NCBI RefSeq assembly: GCF_030372275.1
Contig: NZ_JAUDDJ010000033.1
From: Lawsonibacter sp900766145
Lineage (GTDB): Bacteria > Bacillota > Clostridia > Oscillospirales > Oscillospiraceae
Reading direction: 5' to 3' (one strand)
DNA length: 25,775 nucleotides
Part shown: piece by piece, positions 1 to 7,634 of the stretch
How the letters are laid out: each line of letters begins with the position of its first letter
Numbering within the stretch: the stretch's first letter is position 1
Notes under the pieces: generated by a model
The model's input: the letters and a program-made list of their open reading frames with translations, nothing else
Databases searched by the model: none
Told to the model about the DNA's origin: nothing
Translations under genes and position numbers: made by a program

Positions 1-1977
1 GAGGAGATGGCCCGCATGTCCTATGACCTGGCCACTATCCGCTGTAATGCCCCCCTGGACTTCGACCCGGAGCAGAACCTACGCAAAGAGGTGGACAACA
101 ACCGCCTCTACCAGCTTTTCCTGGAGCTGGAGTTTGCCAAGCTCATCGACAAGTACCACCTCACCGCCCCCCAGGGGGAGGGCGCGCCCCAGGAGGGCAA
201 GATGGTGGAGGGCACCTGCACCAGCGAGGTGGTGCAGGACGCCGCCCGGGCCCAGGAGTTTCTGGAGCTGTGGCGGCAGGCCGACCATGTGGCCGTGCTA
301 GCTCTGCCCGGCCTGGATGCTGTTTGCGTCAGCTTCAACCCCAGCCCCACGGAGGGCCACGCTGCTCTGCTCTTTGCCAACCGGCTGGAGAATTACAACC
401 AGGTGCTCCAGGCCCTCTTCGCCGCCGACATCCAGAAGGTGGTCCACGGGGCCAAGGAGCTGGAGAAGGAACTGATGGACCAAGGAATTGAGCCCCAGGG
501 CATCCGGTTTGACACCGAACTGGCCGCCTACCTGCTCTCCCCCACCGACGGCAGCTACGACCTGGAGAAGCTGGGGATCACTTACTACAACCAGGAGTTT
601 GCCAAGGCCAAGGAGTATCTGGCTCCCGGCGCGTTTGACTCCCTGTTCTCTCTGGAGTCGGAAGGCCAATCCGCCGGCCCCATGGGCGCGTTTTTGAGCC
701 ACTGCGCCCTCATTGACTGCCTCTACGAGACCCTGTCCCAGCGGCTGGAGGAGCTGGGCCTCACCAAGCTCTATGAGGAGATCGAGCTTCCCCTGTGCCC
801 GGTGCTGGCCGAGATGGAGCGCTCCGGCGTGCTGGTGGACCGGAAGGCTCTGGTTGCCTTCGGCGAGGCTCTGGCCCAGGGCATTGAGAAGGACCAGGCC
901 CTCATCTATGAGCTGGCCGGGGAGGAGTTTAACATCAACTCCACCCAGCAGCTGGGCAAGATTCTCTTTGACAAGCTGGGCCTGCCCCCGGTGAAGAAGA
1001 CAAAAACCGGCTACTCCACCAATGCGGAGGTGCTGGAGAAGCTGCGGGGTAAGCACCCCATCATTGAGGCCATTCTGGACTACCGCCAGCTCACCAAGCT
1101 GAAATCCACCTACGCCGACGGGCTGGGCAAGGTCATCGCCCCCGACGGGCGCATCCACACCTGCTTCCAGAATACCGTCACCGCCACCGGGCGCCTCTCC
1201 TCCACCGAGCCCAACCTCCAGAACATCCCCATCCGCACCCAGCTGGGTGCCCAGCTGCGAGAAATGTTCGTGGCCGCTCCCGGCAAGGTGCTGGTGGACG
1301 CAGACTACTCCCAGATCGAGCTGCGCCTGCTGGCCCACATGGCCGGGGATCAGGCCATGATCGAGGGCTTCCACAGCGGGGCGGACATCCACACCATCAC
1401 CGCCTCCCAGGTCTTTGGTGTCACTCCCGACCAGGTCACCCCCCAGATGCGCCGCAGCGCCAAGGCGGTGAACTTCGGCATCGTCTATGGCATTTCCCCC
1501 TTCTCCCTGAGCCAGGACATCGGCGTCTCCGTCCAGCAGGCCAAGGAGTATATGGATAAATATTTTGCCCACTATTCCGGCGTGCGGGCCTATATGGACG
1601 GGGTGGTGGAGCAGGGCAAACAGGACGGCTATGTGTCCACCCTGTTTGGCCGCCGCCGCTGGCTGCCGGAACTCAAGTCCTCCAACTTCAATACCCGCTC
1701 CTTCGGCGAGCGGGTGGCGCTGAACATGCCCATCCAGGGCACCGCCGCCGACATCATCAAGCTGGCTATGATCCGGGTGCGGGACCGCCTGCTCCTAGAG
1801 GGGCTGGAGGGCCGTCTGGTGCTCCAGGTACACGATGAGCTGATCGTGGAGTGCCCGGAGGCAGAGGCCGAGACGGTGTGCAAGCTGGTCAAAGAGGAGA
1901 TGGAGGGCGTGTGCGCGCTGTCCGTTCCCCTGCTGGCCGAGACTCACGCCGGGACCACCTGGGCTTCTGCTCATTGA
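1..1977 (+). CDS. polA: DNA polymerase I, 3' portion (5' end outside window)
   Basis: Replication and repair polymerase: Okazaki fragment maturation and gap filling. The frame is open from base 1, so the gene enters from the left. The missing part corresponds to the N-terminal 5'-3' exonuclease (family length about 850-930 residues). What remains is the 3'-5' exonuclease-like fold followed by the complete polymerase domain. Visible motifs are TGRLSSTEPNLQNIP, motif A DYSQIELRLLAH (from base 1303), the O-helix RRSAKAVNFGIVYG (around 1450-1490) and motif C QVHDE (around 1825-1839). The exonuclease-like region reads VAVLALPGLDAV where proofreading enzymes carry a DxE metal ligand pair, so proofreading is probably lost, as in Bacillus and Thermus enzymes. 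The stop codon lies inside a 17-bp perfect inverted repeat. Confidence 0.97.
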   Translation, partial: EEMARMSYDLATIRCNAPLDFDPEQNLRKEVDNNRLYQLFLELEFAKLIDKYHLTAPQGEGAPQEGKMVEGTCTSEVVQDAARAQEFLELWRQADHVAVLALPGLDAVCVSFNPSPTEGHAALLFANRLENYNQVLQALFAADIQKVVHGAKELEKELMDQGIEPQGIRFDTELAAYLLSPTDGSYDLEKLGITYYNQEFAKAKEYLAPGAFDSLFSLESEGQSAGPMGAFLSHCALIDCLYETLSQRLEELGLTKLYEEIELPLCPVLAEMERSGVLVDRKALVAFGEALAQGIEKDQALIYELAGEEFNINSTQQLGKILFDKLGLPPVKKTKTGYSTNAEVLEKLRGKHPIIEAILDYRQLTKLKSTYADGLGKVIAPDGRIHTCFQNTVTATGRLSSTEPNLQNIPIRTQLGAQLREMFVAAPGKVLVDADYSQIELRLLAHMAGDQAMIEGFHSGADIHTITASQVFGVTPDQVTPQMRRSAKAVNFGIVYGISPFSLSQDIGVSVQQAKEYMDKYFAHYSGVRAYMDGVVEQGKQDGYVSTLFGRRRWLPELKSSNFNTRSFGERVALNMPIQGTAADIIKLAMIRVRDRLLLEGLEGRLVLQVHDELIVECPEAEAETVCKLVKEEMEGVCALSVPLLAETHAGTTWASAH

Positions 1978-2008
1978 TGTGGGCGAAAGAATTTCGCCCA
2001 CATCAATG
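1972..2008. repeat. 17-bp perfect inverted repeat across the polA stop codon
   Basis: Arms 1972-1988 and 1992-2008 are exact reverse complements with a 3-base loop. No T-run follows, so it is a strong RNA hairpin but not a classical intrinsic terminator. The polA TGA (1975-1977) lies in the left arm. It may act as a 3' stabiliser or a Rho-independent-like pause; the function is unknown. Confidence 0.8.
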
Positions 2009-2381
2009 ACAGGCTGCGCGCAAGATAGGCCTCGATTCCTTACGGAAAAGTCGGCCCATCTTGCGCGAGAAGTGTCATTTCCGACGCACATGTCGCCGGA
2101 AATGACGAAATTACATTTTATTCCATCGCCTGCGGGCGATGGAACTCCTTGCAGGAGGGCTTTTATCTTCGGTAGAATAAAACCAACTTCTTCTCCTTGC
2201 ATTTTGTCGAATACTGACTTAAAATGAAAGCACAAGGGGCGTGTTCCGTCGGTTTCGGCTGTGCAGGAGATTGCTCCGGCCCTAGAAGCGAAACGCAGTT
2301 TCGCACAAAGTTCTTTGCCAAGCTTTCTTACAAGAAAGCGGCAAGAAAGCGGGCAAGGAAGCGGAAAAAAGGAGGGCATGT
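1978..2381. repeat. Non-coding block of serial inverted and direct repeats after polA
   Basis: About 400 bases without a convincing gene. After the stop-codon hairpin the block holds perfect inverted repeats at 2017-2026/2058-2067 (10 bp), 2074-2083/2097-2106 (10 bp), 2121-2130/2135-2144 (10 bp), 2145-2149/2153-2157 (5 bp, then GGCTTTT, a possible weak terminator), 2288-2294/2298-2304 (7 bp) and 2322-2329/2332-2339 (8 bp). Three tandem copies of an 11-base unit, CAAGAAAGCGG or one mismatch, lie at 2331-2341, 2342-2352 and 2354-2364. This density looks like a dispersed intergenic repeat cassette or a structured RNA, not random spacer. Small ORFs here do not resemble proteins. Confidence 0.6.
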
Positions 2382-2618
2382 ATGAACTGGCTGAGATGGT
2401 TACTTGATCGGGCGGACGAGTATGCCGCCGAGAGCACCTGGCGTGACTTCGCCCTGGTGAAGATCTGCCTTTGCGCCGTAGGAATTTTGCTGGGCCTTCT
2501 GGTCCCCTCCCGGCACAAGCCCAAAGTGGCCATCCTGGCCGGGATCGCCTTTGTGGCCACCTATATCCCCCTGATGGCCGACTTCCTCCCCTACCTGCTG
2601 GAGCCCAAAGAAGAATAA
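2382..2618 (+). CDS. Small conserved-looking membrane protein, 78 aa
   Basis: Start ATG is preceded by GGAGGG at 5-base spacing. The N-terminal 25 residues are amphipathic and charged (DRADEYAAESTWRDFALVK). Two hydrophobic segments follow, about residues 27-42 (ICLCAVGILLGLLVP) and 49-67 (VAILAGIAFVATYIPLMAD), separated by a basic HKPK turn, so a two-helix inner-membrane protein is likely. I recall short Clostridia proteins of this layout carrying the automatic label 'permease of phosphate ABC transporter', but nothing here supports a transport role, so it is best left as unknown. It ends just before a strong bidirectional terminator, facing spoIIR. Confidence 0.75.
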   Translation: MNWLRWLLDRADEYAAESTWRDFALVKICLCAVGILLGLLVPSRHKPKVAILAGIAFVATYIPLMADFLPYLLEPKEE

Positions 2619-2626
2619 ATACGCAT

Positions 2627-2657
2627 AAAGCGCCCGTCCTTGTGGACGGGCGCTTTT
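2627..2657. terminator. Bidirectional intrinsic terminator between the 78-aa gene and spoIIR
   Basis: A perfect 13-bp stem (2627-2639 with 2644-2656) and a TTGT loop, with AAAG/CTTTT flanks giving a T-run on the + side and As/Ts usable on the - side. It separates two convergent genes. Confidence 0.85.
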
Positions 2658-3289
2658 CAGTTTCCAGTGAACAGTCCCCGCAGCTGCCCCAGCAGCTCCA
2701 GCGACTTGAATTTCAGCACATACCCTTCATTCTCCCGGGTCATCAGCCCGGCCTGATCCTCGGTAAAGAGGCCTGCCGCTGTGGCCTCCTCCACGCTCTC
2801 GGTGGCCGCCCCCAGGCACAGAGGCGGAAAGGCCACGCACCACCAGTTCTGCCCCTCTCCCTCTCCAATCACCACCCGCAGGGCGGTGTACTCTCCGGCA
2901 GGCAGGGCAAAGTTTTCATATTCCTTGGTAGGAAACCAGCACTTCTCCAGACGTGCAGTGACGGGGTAGTCACGTCCCGCCTCGTCCACCACCTGCTGCC
3001 CCGCCGCGGCCAACTCATCCAGGTTGTCCTCCAAAACCTCTCGTGCCTGTTCCAACGTGGCATCTTGGGGATAGAGCCCCTCCGCCCGCTCCAGCACCCG
3101 GTCCCGCACGGCCAGCTTCAGCTCCTGATCGGCCTGAGAGTCGGAATTGGCCAGCACGTGCAGGCGGATCACCTGCCCGGCCAGCTGGGCCTGCTCCTGC
3201 CCTGCCCAGGCGCTCCACAGCAGCGCCGCCAACACGCCGCACAACAGGGCCACTTCCCACCGCTTCAGCTTCCGATCCATAAAAAACAC
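2657..3289 (-). CDS. spoIIR: Stage II sporulation protein R (SpoIIR)
   Basis: A forespore-made secreted signal that triggers SpoIIGA to process pro-sigma-E in the mother cell. The frame shows a short basic N-terminus, one hydrophobic export segment (EVALLCGVLAALLWSAWA), then the family core: VIRLHVLANSDSQADQELK, the FPTKEYENFALPAGEY block and WWCVAFPPLCL. Length of about 210 residues is normal. Start choice: GTG at 3289 has AGGA six bases upstream. The ATG at 3280 (207 aa) has the same AGGA 15 bases away, and an earlier GTG at 3352 would overlap ispE. The start and its Shine-Dalgarno lie in the right arm of the ispE terminator hairpin, which may prevent translation of read-through mRNA. Confidence 0.93.
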   Translation of the reverse strand: MFFMDRKLKRWEVALLCGVLAALLWSAWAGQEQAQLAGQVIRLHVLANSDSQADQELKLAVRDRVLERAEGLYPQDATLEQAREVLEDNLDELAAAGQQVVDEAGRDYPVTARLEKCWFPTKEYENFALPAGEYTALRVVIGEGEGQNWWCVAFPPLCLGAATESVEEATAAGLFTEDQAGLMTRENEGYVLKFKSLELLGQLRGLFTGN

Positions 3290-3325
3290 CGTCCATCCTA
3301 TGTAGTACACACTAGGATGGACGGT
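3281..3325 (-). terminator. ispE operon terminator overlapping the spoIIR start
   Basis: On the minus strand a 13-bp perfect stem (3325-3313 with 3300-3288) and a 12-base loop is followed by GTTTTTT. It begins 11 bases after the ispE stop. The downstream arm contains AGGA (3299-3296) and the GTG start (3289-3287) of spoIIR. Confidence 0.8.
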
Positions 3326-3342
3326 TTTTTCTTGTTTTAAAC
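3313..3342 (-). promoter_or_regulatory. Possible sigma-F-type promoter for spoIIR
   Basis: Minus-strand GTTTA (3342-3338) fits the GYWTA -35 of sigma-F. After 15 bases comes GTCCATCCTA (3322-3313), a weak match to the -10. Initiation near 3306 would fall in the hairpin loop and give an mRNA without the left arm, freeing the ribosome site. The -10 is poor, so this is a proposal only. Confidence 0.3.
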
Positions 3343-4188
3343 ACTCCGGCACAAAAAAGTGTCCCGGTATCCCTCTTGCAGGGCTGCCTGAGCCTCCCGG
3401 GCCGCCTCCTCGCTGTCAAACAGGCCAAAGGCAGTGGGACCGGTGCCGCTCATGTTGGCCCCCAGGGCTCCCTTTTGGATGAGCACATGCTTGATCTCCG
3501 CCACCCGGGCCTGGTAGCGCTCAGGCAGTACGTCCTCAAACACGTTGTACATACGCCGGGCCACCTCCTCCAGGCTGCCCGCCTTCAGTGCCTCCAGCAT
3601 GCCGGCGGTGTCGGGGCGGCAGCGGATCTTGCAGCTGTCAATGCGGGCAAACAGCTCGGGGGTAGAGATGGGAAAGTCCGGCTTGCAGGCCACCACCCAG
3701 CAGGGCGGCAGGGCGGGCAGCGGGGTGAGCACCTCGCCCCGTCCTTCGGCCAGGGCGGTGCCTCCCAGCACGCAGTAGGGCACGTCAGAGCCCACCTTCT
3801 CCCCCACTTTGGCCAGCTCTGTGGGGGTAAAGGGGAAGCCTGCCTGCTCGTTGAGGGCCCGCAGCACCGCGGCCGCGTCACTGCTGCCCCCGGCCATGCC
3901 GGCACAGACCGGAATACGCTTTTCAATCTCAATATCCAGGTGCTCCGGCTCCCGGCCCAGGGCCTCCCAGAACCGAAGGGCGGCGATAGCGGCCAGGTTT
4001 TTGTCTCCCGTAGGCAGAAAGCGCAGATTGGTCTTTACCCGCAGTCCCTGCCCCTCATTGGGCTCGAGGGTGAGGGTGTCGTGGAGGGTGACCGACTGCA
4101 TCACCATGCACAGATCGTGATAGCCGTCCTCCCGCTTTCCCAGCACATCCAGGGTCAAATTCAGCTTTGCCCAGGCCCGCGTCTTCAT
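3337..4188 (-). CDS. ispE: 4-diphosphocytidyl-2-C-methyl-D-erythritol kinase (IspE)
   Basis: Phosphorylates CDP-ME with ATP, the fourth step of the MEP isoprenoid pathway in the cytosol. 283 residues, the normal size. The N-terminus has the family signature AWAKLNLTLDVLGKREDGYH with K8 and N10. The GHMP-kinase glycine-rich ATP loop PVCAGMAGGSSDAA is at residues 93-106, the catalytic Asp is in SDVPYC (about 134-135), and the C-terminal glycine motif is GANMSGTGPTAFGLF. AAAGGGGG lies 8 bases before the ATG. It follows the DUF1015 gene by 19 bases, so it is probably the last gene of the lrp operon, closed by its own terminator. Confidence 0.97.
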   Translation of the reverse strand: MKTRAWAKLNLTLDVLGKREDGYHDLCMVMQSVTLHDTLTLEPNEGQGLRVKTNLRFLPTGDKNLAAIAALRFWEALGREPEHLDIEIEKRIPVCAGMAGGSSDAAAVLRALNEQAGFPFTPTELAKVGEKVGSDVPYCVLGGTALAEGRGEVLTPLPALPPCWVVACKPDFPISTPELFARIDSCKIRCRPDTAGMLEALKAGSLEEVARRMYNVFEDVLPERYQARVAEIKHVLIQKGALGANMSGTGPTAFGLFDSEEAAREAQAALQEGYRDTFLCRSV

Positions 4189-4207
4189 GCACGGCGCCCC
4201 CTTTCTC

Positions 4208-5494
4208 TCAGTCCCGGATTCTCCGGGCCTCCAGGTAAAACCGCTTATCCTGCGCCCGTCCCATGGAGAAGGTCTTGCGGGGCAGCACCCCGTCGTGAAT
4301 CACGGTGGGGAACAGCTCCTCCTTGCCCATGGCGGGCAGCAAAAAGGCAATGGTATCCTTCCGCCGGGCCAGATCCCGGGCCACCTGGGCCCCATGGATA
4401 TAGTCCACCCGGCCGGGATTATTTTGCAGATAGTCATCCAGAAAACGCTGGAGCGTGCCCACCGGCAGCTGGGCCTTGGGGTTGGGCACGGTGATAGTCC
4501 CCTGGTGCTCTCCCCAGACATAGGGCAGGGCGTGGCCCTCCCCCTCCCCGTGGATGAGACCGGGATAGTATGCCTCCATAGCTGCCAGCAGCTGCTGAGG
4601 CTCCACCCCAAACACCACCCGGTGGATGGGTTCAAACTCCAGAGCGGTATCGTGGAGGTTGTTGAGCTCCACCAGGGCAAACCGGGCGGGCAGCGTATCC
4701 CAATGCTCCGGCGGGGTGAGCCGCTTTTGCCGCTCATAGCACTCCTTGGCGGTGGCCAGGGAGTGGTTCCCGTCCCCCACCGCAAACAGCAGCACGGGCA
4801 GGTCCTCCTTCAAATGGTACCGCGCCCGGAAGGCCGCGGGATCGGCCAGGGCGGCGAGGGCCTGGACCACCTGTTCTTTCTGGTCCTGGGTCAGTTCCCA
4901 GCCCCGCAGGCGGCCGCCCCCCTCCATGAGATCAAAATCATAAAGGAGGGTCATATCCTCTGTCTGATCTGCCAGCGGCTCAATGACCGTCTTGTCCGGG
5001 TCGTCGGCCAGCAGCATCACGTGGGGCAGCTCGATGGGGGCGTTTTTTCGCACCGCCACCCGAGGCGGGATGCGGGAGAGGACGGTACCCTCGGTGGCCC
5101 GCACCAGGCTCTCGGCCCCGGGCTCGTAGTCGTACTGCTCCAGGTCCACCATACCCATCAGGCCCCGGCGCACCTTCCCGTTATCCAGGATGCGCTCCAC
5201 GTAGAACAGGGCGTCCGGGTGGCAGACAAAGCGGCCCTCCCGGAGGTAGCGGCTCATGGTGTTGTTGATCTCCATGATGTCGGTCTCCACATTGGGGCCC
5301 TCCAGGCAGCTCTCCGGCAGGATGAGCCGCAGAGTAGAGGGGGCGCGGCCCACGTGCTCCGCCACCCGCTGCCAGTATTCCGGCTGAGAGGTATACTGGT
5401 CGCAGGCCACCACGCTCCACTTGGAGTATTCACAGTCCTTGGGCAGCAGAATATCCGCCGGGCGGAAGGGCAGGGATTCAAATGTATGGTTCAT
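4208..5494 (-). CDS. DUF1015 family protein
   Basis: 428 residues, a typical size for DUF1015. Family hallmarks are an N-terminal FRPADILLPKDCEYSKWSVVACDQYTS-type block, the central VGDGNHSLATAKECYE motif (histidine and asparagine in a likely active site) and the C-terminal YIHG segment. The biochemical role is not established. In many Clostridia the family sits beside serine biosynthesis genes, and here a ThrH-like phosphoserine phosphatase lies two genes upstream. The ATG at 5494 starts 6 bases after the stop of the preceding small gene and has only a weak Shine-Dalgarno, so translational coupling is likely. Confidence 0.85.
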   Translation of the reverse strand: MNHTFESLPFRPADILLPKDCEYSKWSVVACDQYTSQPEYWQRVAEHVGRAPSTLRLILPESCLEGPNVETDIMEINNTMSRYLREGRFVCHPDALFYVERILDNGKVRRGLMGMVDLEQYDYEPGAESLVRATEGTVLSRIPPRVAVRKNAPIELPHVMLLADDPDKTVIEPLADQTEDMTLLYDFDLMEGGGRLRGWELTQDQKEQVVQALAALADPAAFRARYHLKEDLPVLLFAVGDGNHSLATAKECYERQKRLTPPEHWDTLPARFALVELNNLHDTALEFEPIHRVVFGVEPQQLLAAMEAYYPGLIHGEGEGHALPYVWGEHQGTITVPNPKAQLPVGTLQRFLDDYLQNNPGRVDYIHGAQVARDLARRKDTIAFLLPAMGKEELFPTVIHDGVLPRKTFSMGRAQDKRFYLEARRIRD

Positions 5495-5500
5495 AAATGG

Positions 5501-5782
5501 TCACTCGTTTCCACGTGAAAATTCATCCTGGCCGGAGTGTTCTCCAGCGTCCGGTTTGCTGCTCTTCGCTTCGCCCAAAAGGCGGTCCAGCTTCTCTTCC
5601 AGGCGGTCCAATTTCTCTTTCTGCTCTTCCAGCCGGGAAACGGCCGTGGCCAAACCAGCCAGCGCGGCAACTCCTACCACAAACAGGACAAGCTGTCCCA
5701 GTAGTTCAGAGTCGATCAACGCCAGGAAAAAGTAGATCCCCACAGAGGCTGCCGCGATGCCGATCAAGTAACTCCAGAACAT
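5501..5782 (-). CDS. Small two-helix membrane protein with cytosolic coiled coil, 93 aa
   Basis: I do not recognise the family. Start chosen at the second ATG because GGGAGG lies about 7 bases upstream; the first ATG (5797) would put this ribosome site inside the gene. Residues about 1-22 (MFWSYLIGIAAASVGIYFFLAL) and 29-48 (GQLVLFVVGVAALAGLATAV) are hydrophobic. They are followed by a heptad-like charged helix with repeated RLEE(Q/K)LDRLEEKLDRL, and then a disordered polar tail. It sits between thrH and DUF1015 in one operon, with gaps of 27 and 6 bases. The layout suggests a membrane-anchored oligomerising partner; the function is unknown. Confidence 0.7.
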   Translation of the reverse strand: MFWSYLIGIAAASVGIYFFLALIDSELLGQLVLFVVGVAALAGLATAVSRLEEQKEKLDRLEEKLDRLLGEAKSSKPDAGEHSGQDEFSRGNE

Positions 5783-5809
5783 GGCCGAACCTCCCATTGG
5801 TGCAATGTT

Positions 5810-6412
5810 TTAGTCCAGGGCCTTGCGGATACCCTCCAGCAGCTCTCCAAACTCCTCATAGGCGGGCAGCTCGGGATGGTCCGCCTTGATCTTGTCGGTG
5901 CTCTTGAAGAGAAAGCCCGCCTTGCTGGCCTGGATCATGGCCAGGTCGTTGTAGCTGTCTCCGGCGGCAATGGTGTCATAGCCCATGGACTGCAGGGCCT
6001 TCACCGTGGTGAGCTTGGACTGCTCACAGCGCATCTGAAAGCCGGTGATCTCCCCGTCGGGGGCCACCTCCAGGCGGTTGCAGAAGATGGTGGGCCAACC
6101 CAGCTTCTTCATCAGAGGCTGTGCAAACTCCTCAAAGGTGTCGCTGAGGATGACCACCTGGGTCATGGTGCGCAGCTCATCCAAAAACTCCTTGGCCCCG
6201 GGCAGGGGGTCGATCTTGGCGATGGTGGCCTGGATCTCCTTGAGACCCAGCCCGTGCTCCTTCAGGATACCAAGGCGCCAGCGCATCAGCTTGTCGTAGT
6301 CGGGCTCATCCCGGGTGGTGCGCTTGAGCTCGGGAATGCCGCTCTCCTGGGCAAAGGCGATCCAGATCTCGGGGACCAGAACGCCCTCCATATCCAAACA
6401 TACGATATTCAT
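5810..6412 (-). CDS. thrH: ThrH-like HAD phosphatase (phosphoserine phosphatase / homoserine phosphotransferase)
   Basis: 200 residues, matching Pseudomonas-type ThrH. HAD motif I is CLDMEGVLVPEIW, with the DxE variant typical of ThrH in place of DxD. Motif II is the serine/threonine in VVILSDTFEEFAQPLMKKLG, motif III the lysine of QSKLTTVKAL, and motif IV GDSYNDLAMI. The known family reaction removes phosphate from phosphoserine or moves it to homoserine, linking serine and threonine synthesis. GGAGGAG lies 7 bases before the ATG. It follows an aminotransferase by 37 bases, so the two could act on related amino-acid intermediates. The split between phosphatase and phosphotransferase activity cannot be read from sequence. 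Confidence 0.9.
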   Translation of the reverse strand: MNIVCLDMEGVLVPEIWIAFAQESGIPELKRTTRDEPDYDKLMRWRLGILKEHGLGLKEIQATIAKIDPLPGAKEFLDELRTMTQVVILSDTFEEFAQPLMKKLGWPTIFCNRLEVAPDGEITGFQMRCEQSKLTTVKALQSMGYDTIAAGDSYNDLAMIQASKAGFLFKSTDKIKADHPELPAYEEFGELLEGIRKALD

Positions 6413-6449
6413 GATCTTACTCCTCCATGCCGGGTCTCACGGGTCCGGC

Positions 6450-7634
6450 TTATTCTTCTCCCTGCTTGCGGCGCAGGTTCTGCAAAAAGTTATCCATCCG
6501 GCTGACCGCCTCGGCGATGTCCTTCATGGACGCGGCGTAGCAGGCCCGGACATAGCCCTCGCCGCCCGGTCCAAAGGCAGTGCCGGGAATGACGGCCACC
6601 TTCTCCTCCATGAGGAAGCGCTCGCAGAACTCCTCGGAGGTCAGGCCGCTGGACTTGATGCAGGGGAATACGTAAAAGGCGCCCTTTGGCTCAAAGCAGG
6701 TAAGGCCGATGCGGTTGAGGTTCTCCACCAGGTAGCGGCGGCGGCTGTCGTACTCCTCCCGCATATGTTCAATGTCCTTATCGCCGTTGCGCATGGCCTC
6801 AATGGCGGCGTACTGGCTGGTGGTGGGGGCGGACATGATACCGAACTGGTGCAGCTTGGTCATCGAGGCGATCACCGGCTGGGGCGCGCACACATAGCCC
6901 ATGCGCCAGCCAGTCATGGCATGGCTCTTGGAGAAGCCGTTGACCACCACGGTGCGCTCATACATATCGGTGAGGTTGGCCATGGACACGTGGTGCTGGC
7001 CGTAGGTGAGCTCGGCGTAAATTTCGTCGGAGACCACCATGATATCGGTGCCCCGCAGCACATCGGCAATGGCCTCCAGATCGGGGCGGCTCATGATGCC
7101 GCCGGTGGGGTTGGAGGGGAAGGGCAGCACCAGCACCTTGGTCTTGGGGGTGATGGCCGCCTTGAGCTGCTCGGGGGTGAGACGGAACTGGTCCTCCGCC
7201 TTCAGCTCCACATACACCGGCACGCCGCCCGCCATCTCGGTGAGGGGGCCGTAGCACACGAAAGAGGGCACGGGCACGATGACCTCGTCGCCGGGATTGA
7301 GCAGACAGCGCAGGGCCAGGTCGATGGCCTCGCTGCCGCCCACGGTGACCAGGATCTGCTTGGCGTAGTCGTAGTTCAGGTCAAAGCGGCGGCGGAGATA
7401 GTTGGAGATCTCCCGCCGCAGCTCCAGCATACCGGCGTTGGAGGTGTACTTGGTGTGGCCCCGCTCCAGGGAGTAGATACCCGCGTCCCGGATGTGCCAG
7501 GGGGTGACAAAGTCGGGCTCACCGATGCCCAGGGAGATGGCGTCGGTCATCTCCTCCAGGATGTCGAAAAACTTGCGGATGCCCGAGGGCTTGATATTCT
7601 GGATGCGCTTAGAAATGATCTGGTCGTAATTCAT
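6450..7634 (-). CDS. PLP-dependent class I/II aminotransferase
   Basis: 394 residues, a complete fold-type I enzyme. Visible sites: GIGEPDFVTP near residues 36-45, the substrate/PLP loop NPTGG (N175), the PLP-pyridine aspartate in VSDEIYAE (D203), the Schiff-base lysine in GFSKSHAMTGWRMGY (K236) and the C-terminal carboxylate-binding region RACYA. It belongs to the aspartate/aromatic aminotransferase group common in Firmicutes (PatA/AspC-like). The exact amino acid is not decidable. The start codon overlaps the stop of the upstream lrp-type regulator by 4 bases (ATGA), so regulator and enzyme are co-translated. Confidence 0.93.
   Translation of the reverse strand: MNYDQIISKRIQNIKPSGIRKFFDILEEMTDAISLGIGEPDFVTPWHIRDAGIYSLERGHTKYTSNAGMLELRREISNYLRRRFDLNYDYAKQILVTVGGSEAIDLALRCLLNPGDEVIVPVPSFVCYGPLTEMAGGVPVYVELKAEDQFRLTPEQLKAAITPKTKVLVLPFPSNPTGGIMSRPDLEAIADVLRGTDIMVVSDEIYAELTYGQHHVSMANLTDMYERTVVVNGFSKSHAMTGWRMGYVCAPQPVIASMTKLHQFGIMSAPTTSQYAAIEAMRNGDKDIEHMREEYDSRRRYLVENLNRIGLTCFEPKGAFYVFPCIKSSGLTSEEFCERFLMEEKVAVIPGTAFGPGGEGYVRACYAASMKDIAEAVSRMDNFLQNLRRKQGEE

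Noticed and set aside
298..1572. 424-residue open frame antisense to polA
   Set aside because: Composition (long Gly/Leu/Val/His runs) is that of a GC-rich mirror frame, and polA is certain.
1795..2379. Minus-strand 194-residue frame and + strand 82-residue frame in the post-polA block
   Set aside because: Both run through the inverted repeats, lack good ribosome sites and give protein sequences without consistent character.
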